Shown here: piece by piece, positions 8,037 through 16,852 of the stretch
Numbering within the stretch: the stretch's first letter is position 1
Layout of the letters: every line of letters starts with the position of its first letter
NCBI GenBank assembly: GCA_919901855.1
Contig: CAKKQC010000006.1
Coordinates: forward strand, 279,896-343,895
From: a bacterium
GTDB taxonomy: Bacteria > Oederibacteriota > CAKKQC01
Direction of reading: 5' to 3'
Length of the DNA stretch: 64,000 nt
Made by a program: the position numbers and the translations under genes
Notes under the pieces: model-generated
Told to the model about the DNA's origin: nothing
Database searches by the model: none
Seen by the model: the letters and a program-made list of their open reading frames with translations, nothing else

Positions 8037-9134
8037 ATGAACACCACCAAGGTCGGGGTCATCGGGTGCGGGAACATCAGCGGGGCTTATTTCGGGGGGA
8101 TGAAGAAGTATCCCTTCCTCGAGGTCGCGGCGTGCGCGGACCTCATCGCGGACCGGGCCAAGGCCGCGAAGGAGAAGTGGGGCGTAGGGCGCGCGTGCAC
8201 GGTCAAGGAACTGCTCGCGGACCCCGGGATCAGGATCGTGGTCAACCTGACCATTCCCAAGGAGCACGCCAAGGTCAACGAGCTCATCCTCAAGGCGGGC
8301 AAGGTCGCGTACACGGAGAAGCCGTTCGCCGTGACCGCGGCCGACGCCAAGCGCGTGCTCGCGCTGGCGAAGAAGAAGGGCCTGCGGACGGGATGCGCGC
8401 CCGACACGTTCCTCGGGGGCGGGTTCCAGACCGGCCGCCAGCTCCTCGACGCCGGCGCGATCGGGAAGCCGGTCGCGGGCACGGCGTTCCTGCTCTGCCA
8501 CGGCCACGAGACCTGGCACCCGGACCCCGAGTTCTACTACAAGCCCGGCGGCGGGCCCATGCTCGACATGGGGCCCTACTACGTCACGGGCCTCGTGTCC
8601 CTGCTCGGGCCGGTCAAGCGCGTGGCCGGGATCACGGCCATGAGCTTCCCGACCCGGACGATCACGAGCGTCCCCAAGAACGGGACCGTGATCAAGGTCG
8701 AGACCCCGACCCACCTGGCGGGGACGCTCGAGTTCGTGAACGGCTGCATCGTGAACATCGCCACAAGCTTCGACGTGTGGCGGCACAGCATGCCCATCAT
8801 GGAGCTCTACGGCACCGAGGGGTCCATGAGCCTGCCGGACCCCAACACCTTCCTCGGGCCGGTCAAGGTCGCCAAGGCCGGGGCCAAGGACTGGACCGAG
8901 ATGCCGCTGACGCACTCGGACAAGACCAGCCGGGGGATCGGGGTGGCCGACATGGCGAGGGCGCTCGAGACGCGGCGGCCGGCCCGCGCGGCCGGCGAGA
9001 TGGCCGCGCATGTGCTCGACGTCATGCTGGCGTTCAACGAGTCGTCGAAGAGCTCGACGTACGTGAACATCGCCAGCCGGTGCAACCGGCCGGCGCCGCT
9101 TCCGCCGGGCCTGCCGCTCGGCGAGATGGACTGA
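8037..9134 (+). CDS. Gfo/Idh/MocA-family NAD(P)-dependent oxidoreductase
   Basis: A 365-residue dehydrogenase with an N-terminal Rossmann fold (VGVIGCGNISGAYF) and the family motif EKPFAVTAADAKRVL, which carries the catalytic-region Lys. The C-terminal alpha/beta domain contains MLDMGPYYV. Family members oxidise or reduce sugars, inositols or sugar acids; the substrate here is unknown. A sugar role fits the glycosidase genes upstream. It has its own extended -10 promoter, and the next gene begins 5 bp after its stop. Confidence 0.9.
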   Translation: MNTTKVGVIGCGNISGAYFGGMKKYPFLEVAACADLIADRAKAAKEKWGVGRACTVKELLADPGIRIVVNLTIPKEHAKVNELILKAGKVAYTEKPFAVTAADAKRVLALAKKKGLRTGCAPDTFLGGGFQTGRQLLDAGAIGKPVAGTAFLLCHGHETWHPDPEFYYKPGGGPMLDMGPYYVTGLVSLLGPVKRVAGITAMSFPTRTITSVPKNGTVIKVETPTHLAGTLEFVNGCIVNIATSFDVWRHSMPIMELYGTEGSMSLPDPNTFLGPVKVAKAGAKDWTEMPLTHSDKTSRGIGVADMARALETRRPARAAGEMAAHVLDVMLAFNESSKSSTYVNIASRCNRPAPLPPGLPLGEMD

Positions 9135-9139
9135 TCCGG

Positions 9140-10033
9140 ATGAAACGATCGGCGCTCCATCTTCTGTCCGCGCTGCTGGCCGCGCTCAGCCTCGCCGGGG
9201 TGACCCGGGCGGCCGACAACGGGCCTGAGGCCGCGGCCGCCCCGCCCCAGATCGACTGGGAGATCGGCCCCAAGAAGGTCTCGATCGAGAACTACGCCGA
9301 GATCGACCTGCCGGCCGGCTACTACTACACCGGGAAGAAGGGGACCGTGAAGCTCATGGAGCTCATGGGCAACCTGCTCTCGGGTACCGAGTCCGGCTTC
9401 CTCGCGCCGGGCAACATATTCGAGAAGGGCGGGGATGCGACCTGGTTCGTCGTGTTCGAGTACTCGGACGCCGGATACGTGAGCGACGCGGAGAAGTCCA
9501 AGATCGACGACGAGTTCCGGGCGTCGATGCTCGCCAGGATGAAGGAAGGCGTGAAGTCCGAGAACGAGGAGCGCAAGAAGCGCGGCTTCCCGACGATGGA
9601 AGTCACGGGATGGGCGGTGCCGCCGCACTACGACGAATCCACGCACAACCTCGAGTGGGGCCTCCTGCTCAAGTCGTCGTCGGGCTCGAACACGGTCAAC
9701 TACCAGGTCCGCTTGCTGGGCCGGAAGGGCTACATGTCGAGTATTCTCGTGCTCGGGGCGGATGAGCTCGAGGGGTCCTTGCCCGCGTTCCGGAAGGTGC
9801 TCGCGTCCTACGACTTCAAGGAGGGCCAGCGGTACGCCGAGTACCGGCAGGGGGACAAGATCGCGAAGTACGGGCTCATCGGCCTCCTCGGGGCCGGCGG
9901 GCTCGCGGTCGCGGCGAAGACGGGCCTGCTCAAGTACGTGTGGAAGTTCCTGGTCTTCGCCATCGTGGCCTTTGGCGCGTTCTTCAAGAAGATCTGGGAC
10001 CGGTTCTTCGGCAAGAAGGAGACGGTCGACTGA
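9140..10033 (+). CDS. DUF2167 exported membrane-anchored protein
   Basis: This 297-residue protein starts with a signal peptide (hydrophobic LLSALLAALSLAGV, cleavage near TRAAD). The body matches the DUF2167 family as I know it: LPAGYYYTG, WFVVFEYSDAGYVSD, VTGWAVPPHYDESTHNLEWG and NYQVRLLGRKG. A C-terminal hydrophobic segment (about residues 255-285) ends in basic residues. The family has no established function and is probably periplasmic and anchored at its C-terminus. It starts 5 bp after the Gfo/Idh stop, and the next membrane protein follows 10 bp downstream. Confidence 0.85.
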   Translation: MKRSALHLLSALLAALSLAGVTRAADNGPEAAAAPPQIDWEIGPKKVSIENYAEIDLPAGYYYTGKKGTVKLMELMGNLLSGTESGFLAPGNIFEKGGDATWFVVFEYSDAGYVSDAEKSKIDDEFRASMLARMKEGVKSENEERKKRGFPTMEVTGWAVPPHYDESTHNLEWGLLLKSSSGSNTVNYQVRLLGRKGYMSSILVLGADELEGSLPAFRKVLASYDFKEGQRYAEYRQGDKIAKYGLIGLLGAGGLAVAAKTGLLKYVWKFLVFAIVAFGAFFKKIWDRFFGKKETVD

Positions 10034-10043
10034 GTCCGGCCCG

Positions 10044-11216
10044 GTGAGCGAAGCCCAGCTCTTCTACTGCGTCGTCCTCGCCATCTACCTGAGCGAGTGC
10101 GCGACGCTCGTGCGCAGGGATTCCGTCATCCTGGTGGCCACGTGGCTGTCATCCTGGCGCATCGCGTACCCGAGCGGCCTGCTCGGGAGCGAGGCGCGCG
10201 GGCTCTTCCTTTCGAACCCGGTTCCGCCGCTGGGGGAGACCCTCGTCGCGCAGGCGTGGCCGTTCTCCCTGTCCCCCGAGGGCGCCTACGCCTACGTGGC
10301 CCTCACGACGCATCCCGAGGGCCGGGCGGCCCAGGACGGCCCGTTCCTGCCGTGGGGCGCGGTACGGAACATCGTCGTGGACGAGAAGCGCGTGATCGTG
10401 GATGGCACCGTCTTCGCGCGCGCCGATTCGGCCGCGACGGCCCGGGGGTGGGCCGAACTGCTCTCGTCGCTGGCCAAGGCGCATCCGGCCGACCGCGAGG
10501 ACATGATCCTGCGGGCGCTCCGGAAGTCCCTGGATGCGCCCGATGCCGCACGGCGCCGGACCGCGTTCGCCGACGCCTCCCGGTGGCTCCGCTGGGTCTG
10601 CGTCGCCCTCCTCGTGCACGTCTTCGCCGTCTGCCCGCTGGTCTGGATCAACGGCCCGGTCATCCAGCTCTGGCCCATCCTCGCGCTCGTCATGTTCGCT
10701 CTGACGTGGACCGTGGCCCTCATGTTCTTCCGGGCGCATCGCGAGCTCTACGGCGCGGTGTCCGGCGACCGGGGGATGGTCACGTTCATGTGCGTGACGA
10801 TGCCGCCGGAGGCGATGCGGGCCTGCGACTACCTCTCCCGCCCCCTGCTCGAGGGGGTGCATCCGCTGGCGGCCGTCCACGCGCTCCTCGACGCGGAGGG
10901 GTTCAGGAAGTACGCCCGCGCGGTCCTGCTCGATGCGCGACAGCCGATCCGGCCCGAGTGCCGGACGGACTTGCCCGAGGCGCTCCAGGCCGAGGGCTGG
11001 TACCGCTCCCGGCTGGCGGCCGAGCTCGAGGCCTTCGTCCGGGCTCGCGGTCTCGACCCGGCCGACGTGACCAAGCCCCTGCCGCCGCGGGACTCGACCT
11101 CCAAGAGCTACTGCCCCCGGTGCGACGCCCAGTACGCGCTCACCGACGGCGTCTGCTCCACCTGCGGCGACATTCCGCTGGTGCGTTTCGAGGACTCGGC
11201 GCCCCTCATTGCCTGA
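10044..11216 (+). CDS. Unknown membrane protein with C-terminal zinc ribbon
   Basis: I do not recognise a family for this 390-residue protein. Two hydrophobic segments lie around residues 190-232 (WVCVALLVHVFAVCPLVW and LWPILALVMFALTWTVALMF), giving a membrane hairpin. The N-terminal and C-terminal parts look soluble. The extreme C-terminus is a short zinc ribbon, CPRC...CSTCGD. The GTG start at 10044 lies 10 bp after the DUF2167 stop, so the two are probably co-expressed. The zinc-ribbon coding segment is duplicated at 12532-12642 beyond the neighbouring ATPase gene. Confidence 0.75.
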   Translation: MSEAQLFYCVVLAIYLSECATLVRRDSVILVATWLSSWRIAYPSGLLGSEARGLFLSNPVPPLGETLVAQAWPFSLSPEGAYAYVALTTHPEGRAAQDGPFLPWGAVRNIVVDEKRVIVDGTVFARADSAATARGWAELLSSLAKAHPADREDMILRALRKSLDAPDAARRRTAFADASRWLRWVCVALLVHVFAVCPLVWINGPVIQLWPILALVMFALTWTVALMFFRAHRELYGAVSGDRGMVTFMCVTMPPEAMRACDYLSRPLLEGVHPLAAVHALLDAEGFRKYARAVLLDARQPIRPECRTDLPEALQAEGWYRSRLAAELEAFVRARGLDPADVTKPLPPRDSTSKSYCPRCDAQYALTDGVCSTCGDIPLVRFEDSAPLIA

Positions 11217-11228
11217 AGAACCCCGGGG

Positions 11229-12470
11229 TTAGGGGAGCGCGCGAAGGAAACGGTCGGCGGAGACGACTATGATGTCGTCCTCCACTCGCAGGATGCCCGG
11301 GGTGTGGACGACCTGAACGAGGGGAATCCCGATCCGCGCGGCGATGTTCCGGAGGCCCGTGTCGACGGACGTCTCGGACCACTTGGCCTCGACGAGGACG
11401 GCCGGCTTGCCGTCGAGGACGACAAGGAAGTCGGCTTCGCGCCCCTCGAACGTGCGCACGTACCAGAGCGCGGCCTCTCCCATCCCCGCGTCCGACCACG
11501 CCAGGCACGCGCGCAACAGGATGCTCGCGAGCATGTTCTCGTGGACGCGCTGATCCTCGCCCGCGAAGGGCCAGTGGGTGAAGTAGGCTTTCTTCTCCTT
11601 GCGCAGGACCCGGCCCAGTCGGCGGCTCCACGGGCGGATGGAGAAAGTGAGCCAGAGCTTCTCGAGCTGAAGCAGGTAATTCCTCACGCTCGGATGCGTG
11701 GTCTCGAGGTCCCGCGAGAGGGCGCTGACGGAGAGGGGACTGCCAACGCGCCCGGGCAGGAGCGCGACGAGGCTCTCGACCGTGTCCACCGCCCTGATGC
11801 CGGTCGCGTCGCGCAGGTCCTCGGTGAGCAGGAGCGAGAGGTAGTCCGACTGCCATTTGCGCAGGAACCGCTCGGAGGCCCGGCTCGCTGGCTCGGGGAA
11901 TCCGCCGAACGTGAAAAGGTGGTCGTATATCGCGCGGGTACCGGCCGGCGGCGCGGTCTCCAGCTTCTTCTTCAGCGAGGCCCAGGGGGCCTTCCAGTCC
12001 GTCGCACGGCCCAGCCAGGCGTCCGCGAACGGAGCCTTCGCGAGCTCGGTCACCGACAAGGGGAGCATGTGGAAGTGCGCGTAGCGGCCGACCAGCGAGT
12101 CGCCGGACTTGCGGAACCATTCCAGCCTGGCGCTCCCGGTCACGAGGATCCTCGACGAGGGGTCGATCGAGTCGTAGATGCCCTTCAGGATGTCCTTCCA
12201 CCGGTGCCGCTTGTGAATCTCGTCGAAGATGGCGAGATAGTCCGGCGCGGAGCCCCGGTCCTTGAGGAAGAAGAACGGATCGGCGGCGTAGGCCCGCCTG
12301 ACTAGAGGATTGTCCCAGCTGAAGTAGCCGCCCTTCCGGCCGCGCGCGAGCAGTCCCCGGGCGTACGTGGTCTTCCCGACCTGGCGGGGGCCGGAGAGGA
12401 AGACCATCTTCCGTCCGATGATCTCCTCGTCCCACAGGTACTCGTCGATCTGCCGCCCTTCGATCTTCAT
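11229..12470 (-). CDS. AAA ATPase with DUF4143 C-terminal domain
   Basis: A 413-residue protein of the AAA_14/DUF4143 type. It has a Walker A in SGPRQVGKTTYA (about residues 26-37), a Walker B in AIFDEIH, a sensor in RILVTGSARLEWF, and the C-terminal domain with EADFLV...LVEAKWS, which resembles a nuclease-like fold. Such ATPases are abundant orphan genes in bacteria and archaea, often patchily distributed; their function is unknown. It lies opposite to its neighbours, between the zinc-ribbon gene and a duplicated fragment of it, which suggests it arrived as a cassette. A palindrome AACCCCGGGGTT (11219-11230) overlaps its stop. Confidence 0.88.
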   Translation of the reverse strand: MKIEGRQIDEYLWDEEIIGRKMVFLSGPRQVGKTTYARGLLARGRKGGYFSWDNPLVRRAYAADPFFFLKDRGSAPDYLAIFDEIHKRHRWKDILKGIYDSIDPSSRILVTGSARLEWFRKSGDSLVGRYAHFHMLPLSVTELAKAPFADAWLGRATDWKAPWASLKKKLETAPPAGTRAIYDHLFTFGGFPEPASRASERFLRKWQSDYLSLLLTEDLRDATGIRAVDTVESLVALLPGRVGSPLSVSALSRDLETTHPSVRNYLLQLEKLWLTFSIRPWSRRLGRVLRKEKKAYFTHWPFAGEDQRVHENMLASILLRACLAWSDAGMGEAALWYVRTFEGREADFLVVLDGKPAVLVEAKWSETSVDTGLRNIAARIGIPLVQVVHTPGILRVEDDIIVVSADRFLRALP

Positions 12471-12492
12471 GTGCCGTTGGTGTCCCGAGCAG

Positions 12493-12501
12493 ATTATACC
12501 A
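12493..12501 (-). promoter_or_regulatory. Extended -10 promoter of the AAA/DUF4143 ATPase
   Basis: On the minus strand this reads TGGTATAAT, a consensus TATAAT with the TGn extension. It lies 22 bp before the ATG at 12470. The -35 region is occupied by the palindrome at 12505-12530. Confidence 0.75.
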
Positions 12502-12504
12502 CCC

Positions 12505-12530
12505 TTTCATCTTCTCGCGAGAATATGAAA
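12505..12530. promoter_or_regulatory. 26-bp near-perfect palindrome (candidate operator)
   Basis: The core TTCTCGCGAGAA (12512-12523) is perfect, flanked by TTTCAT and ATGAAA, with a single mismatched pair in 13-bp arms. It covers the -35 position of the ATPase promoter. The segment homologous to the zinc-ribbon gene begins immediately after it, so it also marks the cassette boundary. Confidence 0.6.
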
Positions 12531-12531
12531 T

Positions 12532-12642
12532 GGGTGCGACTCCCAATACGCGCTCACCGACGGCGTCTGCTCCACCTGCGGCGACATCCCGCTCGTGCGG
12601 TTCAGCGACGGCGGGACTGAAGGCGGGCCACAGCCCGTCTGA
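12532..12642 (+). pseudogene. Orphan 3' fragment of a zinc-ribbon membrane protein gene
   Basis: Bases from 12534 onward repeat the 3' coding end of the gene at 10044-11216 (from about 11128). The frame reads CDSQYALTDGVCSTCGD then IPLVRF and runs to a TGA at 12640. Apart from one Ala-to-Ser change, the differences across this stretch are synonymous third-position changes (CAG/CAA, ATT/ATC, CTG/CTC, CGT/CGG); similarity is lost after the Phe. No start codon or upstream part of the gene remains. It is best read as the remnant of a paralogue that had been under protein-level selection before being cut off by the ATPase cassette. Confidence 0.75.
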
Positions 12643-12687
12643 CGTTCGAAACAGCCCCTCGGTGACTCCTTCACCATCCCGATAGCC

Positions 12688-12693
12688 TATAAT
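12688..12693 (+). promoter_or_regulatory. -10 box of ychF
   Basis: A perfect TATAAT lies 9 bp before the ATG at 12703. No SD and no clear -35 are seen. The mRNA is probably leaderless or nearly so. Confidence 0.65.
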
Positions 12694-12702
12694 CTGACAG
12701 TC

Positions 12703-13833
12703 ATGGCACTGGCGTGTGGAATCGTGGGACTGCCGAACGTGGGGAAGTCCACGATCTTCAACGCGCTCACGTCCGCGAAGGCCGCGGCCGCGAACTTCCC
12801 GTTCTGCACGATCGAGCCCAACACCGGCGTGGTCAAGGTGCCGGATTCGCGGCTCCAGGACATCGCCGCGCTGATCCCGCCCGAGAAGATCACACCCGCG
12901 TCGGTGACCTTCGTGGACATCGCGGGGCTGGTCAAGGGCGCGTCCAAGGGCGAGGGGTTGGGCAACCAGTTCCTGGCCCACATCCGCGAGGTGAACGCCG
13001 TGGCCCACGTGGTCCGGTGCTTTGCGGACCCGCAGGTCGTGCACGTGGCCGCCGCGCCGGCGCCGGGGCGCGATCCCCTGCCCACGGTCGACCCCGCGCG
13101 CGACGTCGGCATCATCGAGACCGAGCTCATGCTCGCCGATCTCCAGACCGTGGAAAAGGGCTACCCGACGCTGGAGAAGAGCGCGCGGGCGGGGGTCAAG
13201 GAGGCGGTGCTCAAGTTCGCCGTGCTCGCGAAGGTGCGGACGGCCCTCGAGGCCGGGAAGCCCGTGCGGTCGCTCAAGCTGGACGAGAACGACTCGCTCG
13301 AGATCCGGGACTACCACCTCATCACCGAGAAGCCGGTCCTGTACCTCGCGAACGTGGACGACGGCGACTCGGCGAACCCCGACGCGAACGTCCACGTGGC
13401 GAAGCTGAAGCAGATCGCGGCGGCCGAGGGCGCGGGCGTGGTCGCGATCTGCGGCAAGCTCGAGTCCGAGCTGGCCGAGATGTCGGCGGAGGATCGCGCG
13501 ACCTTCCTCAAGGAGCTCGGGATGGCGGAGCCGGGGCTCAACCGCGTCGTGCGCGCGACCTACGTGCTCCTGGGCCTCGAGACCTACTTCACCGCCGGCC
13601 CCAAGGAAGTCCGGGCGTGGACGGTGCGGAAGGGCGCCAAGGCCCCGCAGGCGGCGGGCGTCATCCATTCCGACTTCGAGCGCGGGTTCATCAAGGCCGA
13701 GGTCTACCACTACGACGACCTGATGCGGCTCAAGACCGAGCTGGCCATCAAGGATGCCGGGCTCCTGCGGCAGGAAGGCAAGGAGTACGTGGTCCGGGAC
13801 GGGGATCTCATGCTCTTCAAGTTCAACGTGTGA
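12703..13833 (+). CDS. ychF: Ribosome-binding ATPase YchF (Obg family)
   Basis: This near-universal 376-residue P-loop protein binds ATP rather than GTP and associates with ribosomes. The G1 motif is GLPNVGKST (residues 9-17), followed by [10 protein letters not shown], the switch motif [20 protein letters not shown], and a C-terminal TGS-like domain with VRAWTVRKG...[13 protein letters not shown], ending in LMLFKFNV. It is slightly longer than the usual ~363 residues. It is probably the first gene of a run with the two genes that follow (10-bp gap, then a 4-bp overlap). Confidence 0.97.
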   Translation: MALACGIVGLPNVGKSTIFNALTSAKAAAANFPFCTIEPNTGVVKVPDSRLQDIAALIPPEKITPASVTFVDIAGLVKGASKGEGLGNQFLAHIREVNAVAHVVRCFADPQVVHVAAAPAPGRDPLPTVDPARDVGIIETELMLADLQTVEKGYPTLEKSARAGVKEAVLKFAVLAKVRTALEAGKPVRSLKLDENDSLEIRDYHLITEKPVLYLANVDDGDSANPDANVHVAKLKQIAAAEGAGVVAICGKLESELAEMSAEDRATFLKELGMAEPGLNRVVRATYVLLGLETYFTAGPKEVRAWTVRKGAKAPQAAGVIHSDFERGFIKAEVYHYDDLMRLKTELAIKDAGLLRQEGKEYVVRDGDLMLFKFNV

Positions 13834-13843
13834 GGAGGACCCG

Positions 13844-14947
13844 ATGAAGGGACGCAAGGTCGTGGCGGTCGAGAACGGGGTCGTCAAGGCCGAGGTCCTG
13901 CCGGGAGGCGGCCACCTCGGGGCGATCTCCCTGCTGAGCGGCGTGGGAGCCGGGATCAACCCCCTGTGGGAGGTCCCCTGGCGGTCGATGGAACCCAAGG
14001 ACTTCAGTCCCAAGGACCTCGACGAGTACGGCGGCCCGCCCGAGGGGCGTCTCCTTGCCTCGATCATGGGGCACAACCCCTGCCTGGCCTGGTTCGGGGC
14101 GCCGTCCGAGATGGACGCGGCCCGGGGTTTCACCGTCCACGGCGAGGCGCCGGTCGCGACGTGGGCCACCACGGCGGTGTCGCGGAAGCTGATCACGCGG
14201 GTGGCCCTGCCGCTCGCGGGGCTGGACGTGGAGCGGACCTATAGCCTGGGTAGCGGGTCCCCGGTCCTGCGCGTCGCGACCACGATCCAGAACATGGGCG
14301 CCGACTGCCAGTTCGGCTGGCAGGAGCACGCGACGTTCGGGCCACCGTTCGTCGAGGACGGCGTGACCGCGTTCGACACTTGCGCGACCTGGGGGGCGAC
14401 GATCGAGACGTCGACGGCGCGGCGGCACCGGCTCAAGCTCGGGGCCGAGTGGACGTGGCCGATGGCGCCGGGGGAGGACGGGCAACCCGTCGACCTCCGG
14501 GTGTTCCCGACCGGCGAGCCCTCGGGCGACTTCACGACCCAGCTCATGGACCCCGCCCGGAAGTGGGCCTGGTTCACGGCCGTTAACCCCAAGCTCCGGC
14601 TCCTGTGCGGCTACGCGTGGAAGCGCGAGGAGTCGCCGTGGCTCGGAAACTGGGAGGAGCGGCGCGACCGGCTGGCGCATCCCTGGGACGGCCGGACGAC
14701 CACGCGCGGGATGGAGTTCGGCGTGTCGCCGTTCCCGCTCGGGAACGAGGCCATGCGCAAGATGGGGAAGCTGCGGGGGACGCCGACGCTGGCGACGCTC
14801 CGGGCGGGCGGTTGGCTCGCCTCGACGTTCCTCGTCTTCGTGGCCGCGATCCCCGAGGCCTGCACGGGGGTTCGCGACGTCACCGTGGAGCCGAATGCCG
14901 TCGCGGTGAGCCTCCTGGCCGGGGAGACGCTGACCCTGAAGCGATGA
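13844..14947 (+). CDS. Galactose-mutarotase-fold protein (aldose epimerase-like / DUF4432-like)
   Basis: A 367-residue protein rich in beta-strand, with features of the galactose mutarotase superfamily: an N-terminal VENGVVKAEVLPGGGHLGAI, a central WQEHATFGPPF with a candidate His, and GYAWKREESPWLGNWEE near residue 265. No signal peptide is present. It might act on a free sugar or glycoside, but no substrate can be assigned. A strong SD (GAGGAGG) precedes the ATG 10 bp after ychF. The stop overlaps the S9 peptidase ATG. Confidence 0.7.
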   Translation: MKGRKVVAVENGVVKAEVLPGGGHLGAISLLSGVGAGINPLWEVPWRSMEPKDFSPKDLDEYGGPPEGRLLASIMGHNPCLAWFGAPSEMDAARGFTVHGEAPVATWATTAVSRKLITRVALPLAGLDVERTYSLGSGSPVLRVATTIQNMGADCQFGWQEHATFGPPFVEDGVTAFDTCATWGATIETSTARRHRLKLGAEWTWPMAPGEDGQPVDLRVFPTGEPSGDFTTQLMDPARKWAWFTAVNPKLRLLCGYAWKREESPWLGNWEERRDRLAHPWDGRTTTRGMEFGVSPFPLGNEAMRKMGKLRGTPTLATLRAGGWLASTFLVFVAAIPEACTGVRDVTVEPNAVAVSLLAGETLTLKR

Positions 14948-16830
14948 ACGGGCCGGCGCTCATCCCGCGCTCGATCCTGTTCGGAGGCAGTTGCCGCTAC
15001 GGACCGCAGGTGTCGCCGGACGGGAAGTACCTGGGGTGGATCGGGCCGGACGACCGCGCGACCGCCCAGATCTGGCTCCGCGGAATCCGCTCCGGACGCG
15101 AGCGGATGCTGACCAGGGGGGCGCGGGCCACCTACGGGTTCTCGTGGGCCTTCGACGGCCGGCACATGCTTTACCAATCCGACGCGGCGGGCCACGAGGA
15201 CACGCACATCTTCGCCCTGGACGTGCGTACAAACAGGGTCCGGGACCTGACCCCGTTCAAGGGCGTCACGGCCGAGATCGTCGCGACCTCCCCCCGCCGT
15301 CCGCACGAGCTTCTCGTCGGCATGAACCGCACGGACCGGAAGCGGGCGGACGTCTACCGGCTGGACCTCCGGACGGGGCGGAGCCGGCTCGACACCGTGA
15401 ATCCGGGCGGTGTCATGAACTGGGCCCACTACCGGGGCTGGGGCGCGGATGCGAACCTCGAGGTCCGGAGCATGATCGAGAACCGTGCGGACGGCGGGTG
15501 GGATTTCAGCGTCCGGGACGGCAGGGACTCGCCGTGGCGGAAGATCCAGGAATGGGGGCCGGACGAGCGGGGCACCGCGGCCGGATTCTCGGGGGACGGC
15601 CGGACCCTCTACCTCACGTCGAACCGCCGGGCCAACGCGACCCGGCTGGTGGCGATCGACCTGGCGACTTCGGTCCAGCGGGTCGTGGCGTCCGACCCCG
15701 AGTACGACGTGAGCAGCGTGATCGCGCACCCGCTGACGGGGAGGATCGCGGCAGTTTCCTTCTACAAGGAGAAGCTCCGGTGGCGGGCGCTCGATGCCGG
15801 CGTCGGCCGGCACCTGGCGTTCATGCACCGGTTCCGCCGGGGAGAAGTCTGGACGGGCAACCGTGACCTCGCCGGCCGGTTCTGGACCGTCGCCTACACG
15901 ACGGACGACGCCTCGCCGCGGTTCTACCTCTACGACGCGAAGCGGCGTCACATGGACCTGCTCTTCTGCATGGACCCGCGGCTGGACGACGCGCCCCTGG
16001 TGCGCCGGGCGCCCGTGACGATCCGGGCCCGCGACGGACTGGTCATGCACGGCTACTTCGCCCCGTCGGGCTGGCCGCGGCCGGGGAAGCCCCCGATGAT
16101 CCTCCTCGTCCACGGCGGCCCCTATGCCCGCGACACATGGGGGTACGAGCCATGGGCCCAGTGGCTCGCGAACCGCGGGTACGCGGTGCTCCAGGTGAAC
16201 TACCGGGGGTCGGACGGATACGGAAAGCGCTTCCTGAACGCGGGGAACCTGGAGATGGGCGGCAGGATGCAGACGGACCTCGTGGACGCGGTCCGGTGGG
16301 CCGTGCGCGAGCGCGGCGTGGATCCCCGGCGGATCGGGATCTTCGGCGGCTCTTACGGCGGTTACGCGGTCCTCGCCGGGCTGGCGTTCACGCCGCGCCT
16401 CTTCGCCGCTGGCGTGGACATCTGCGGGCCGAGCCGGCTCGTGACGTTCGTCAGGAAGCCGCCGGACCACCTGGCGGCGATGAAGGGGATGATCCGGCAC
16501 CGGATGGGCGATCCAGTCAGGGACCGGGCCCTGCTCGACGCGCGATCGCCGCTCTACCATGCATCGAAGATGCGCGCTCCGCTCCTCGTGGGCCAGGGCG
16601 AGAACGATCCCCGGGTGAGGCGGTCCGAGAGCGACCGGATCGTGGCCGCGATGCGCCGCTCCGGCCGCGCGGTCGAGTACCTCCTGTACCGCGGCGAGGG
16701 CCACGGGTTCGCGAACTTCCAGAACAACGTGCACTTCCATGCCCGGGCCGAGTCGTTCCTCGCCAGGCACCTTGGCGGCCGGTGCGAACCGGTGGGCACG
16801 ATCGAGGGCCACACCGCGGTCGAGATGTAG
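14944..16830 (+). CDS. S9 family prolyl oligopeptidase-like peptidase
   Basis: A 628-residue serine peptidase. The N-terminal part (about 1-360) is a beta-propeller with WD40-like phrases such as QVSPDGKYLGWIG. The alpha/beta hydrolase domain starts near residue 375 with LLVHGGPYARDTWGYEPW. The catalytic triad is visible: Ser470 in FGGSYGGY, Asp555 in GENDPRV, and His587 in GEGHGF. There is no signal peptide, so it is probably a cytoplasmic oligopeptidase or acylaminoacyl peptidase. The ATG overlaps the previous stop by 4 bp (ATGA). Confidence 0.92.
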   Translation: MNGPALIPRSILFGGSCRYGPQVSPDGKYLGWIGPDDRATAQIWLRGIRSGRERMLTRGARATYGFSWAFDGRHMLYQSDAAGHEDTHIFALDVRTNRVRDLTPFKGVTAEIVATSPRRPHELLVGMNRTDRKRADVYRLDLRTGRSRLDTVNPGGVMNWAHYRGWGADANLEVRSMIENRADGGWDFSVRDGRDSPWRKIQEWGPDERGTAAGFSGDGRTLYLTSNRRANATRLVAIDLATSVQRVVASDPEYDVSSVIAHPLTGRIAAVSFYKEKLRWRALDAGVGRHLAFMHRFRRGEVWTGNRDLAGRFWTVAYTTDDASPRFYLYDAKRRHMDLLFCMDPRLDDAPLVRRAPVTIRARDGLVMHGYFAPSGWPRPGKPPMILLVHGGPYARDTWGYEPWAQWLANRGYAVLQVNYRGSDGYGKRFLNAGNLEMGGRMQTDLVDAVRWAVRERGVDPRRIGIFGGSYGGYAVLAGLAFTPRLFAAGVDICGPSRLVTFVRKPPDHLAAMKGMIRHRMGDPVRDRALLDARSPLYHASKMRAPLLVGQGENDPRVRRSESDRIVAAMRRSGRAVEYLLYRGEGHGFANFQNNVHFHARAESFLARHLGGRCEPVGTIEGHTAVEM

Positions 16831-16852
16831 CTCCCGGGAGCGAGCCGAAGCG

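Noticed and set aside
11219-12531. ATPase cassette as an insertion sequence
   Set aside because: No transposase, no terminal inverted repeats shared by both ends and no short exact target duplication; the flanking homology is an old, diverged paralogue fragment.
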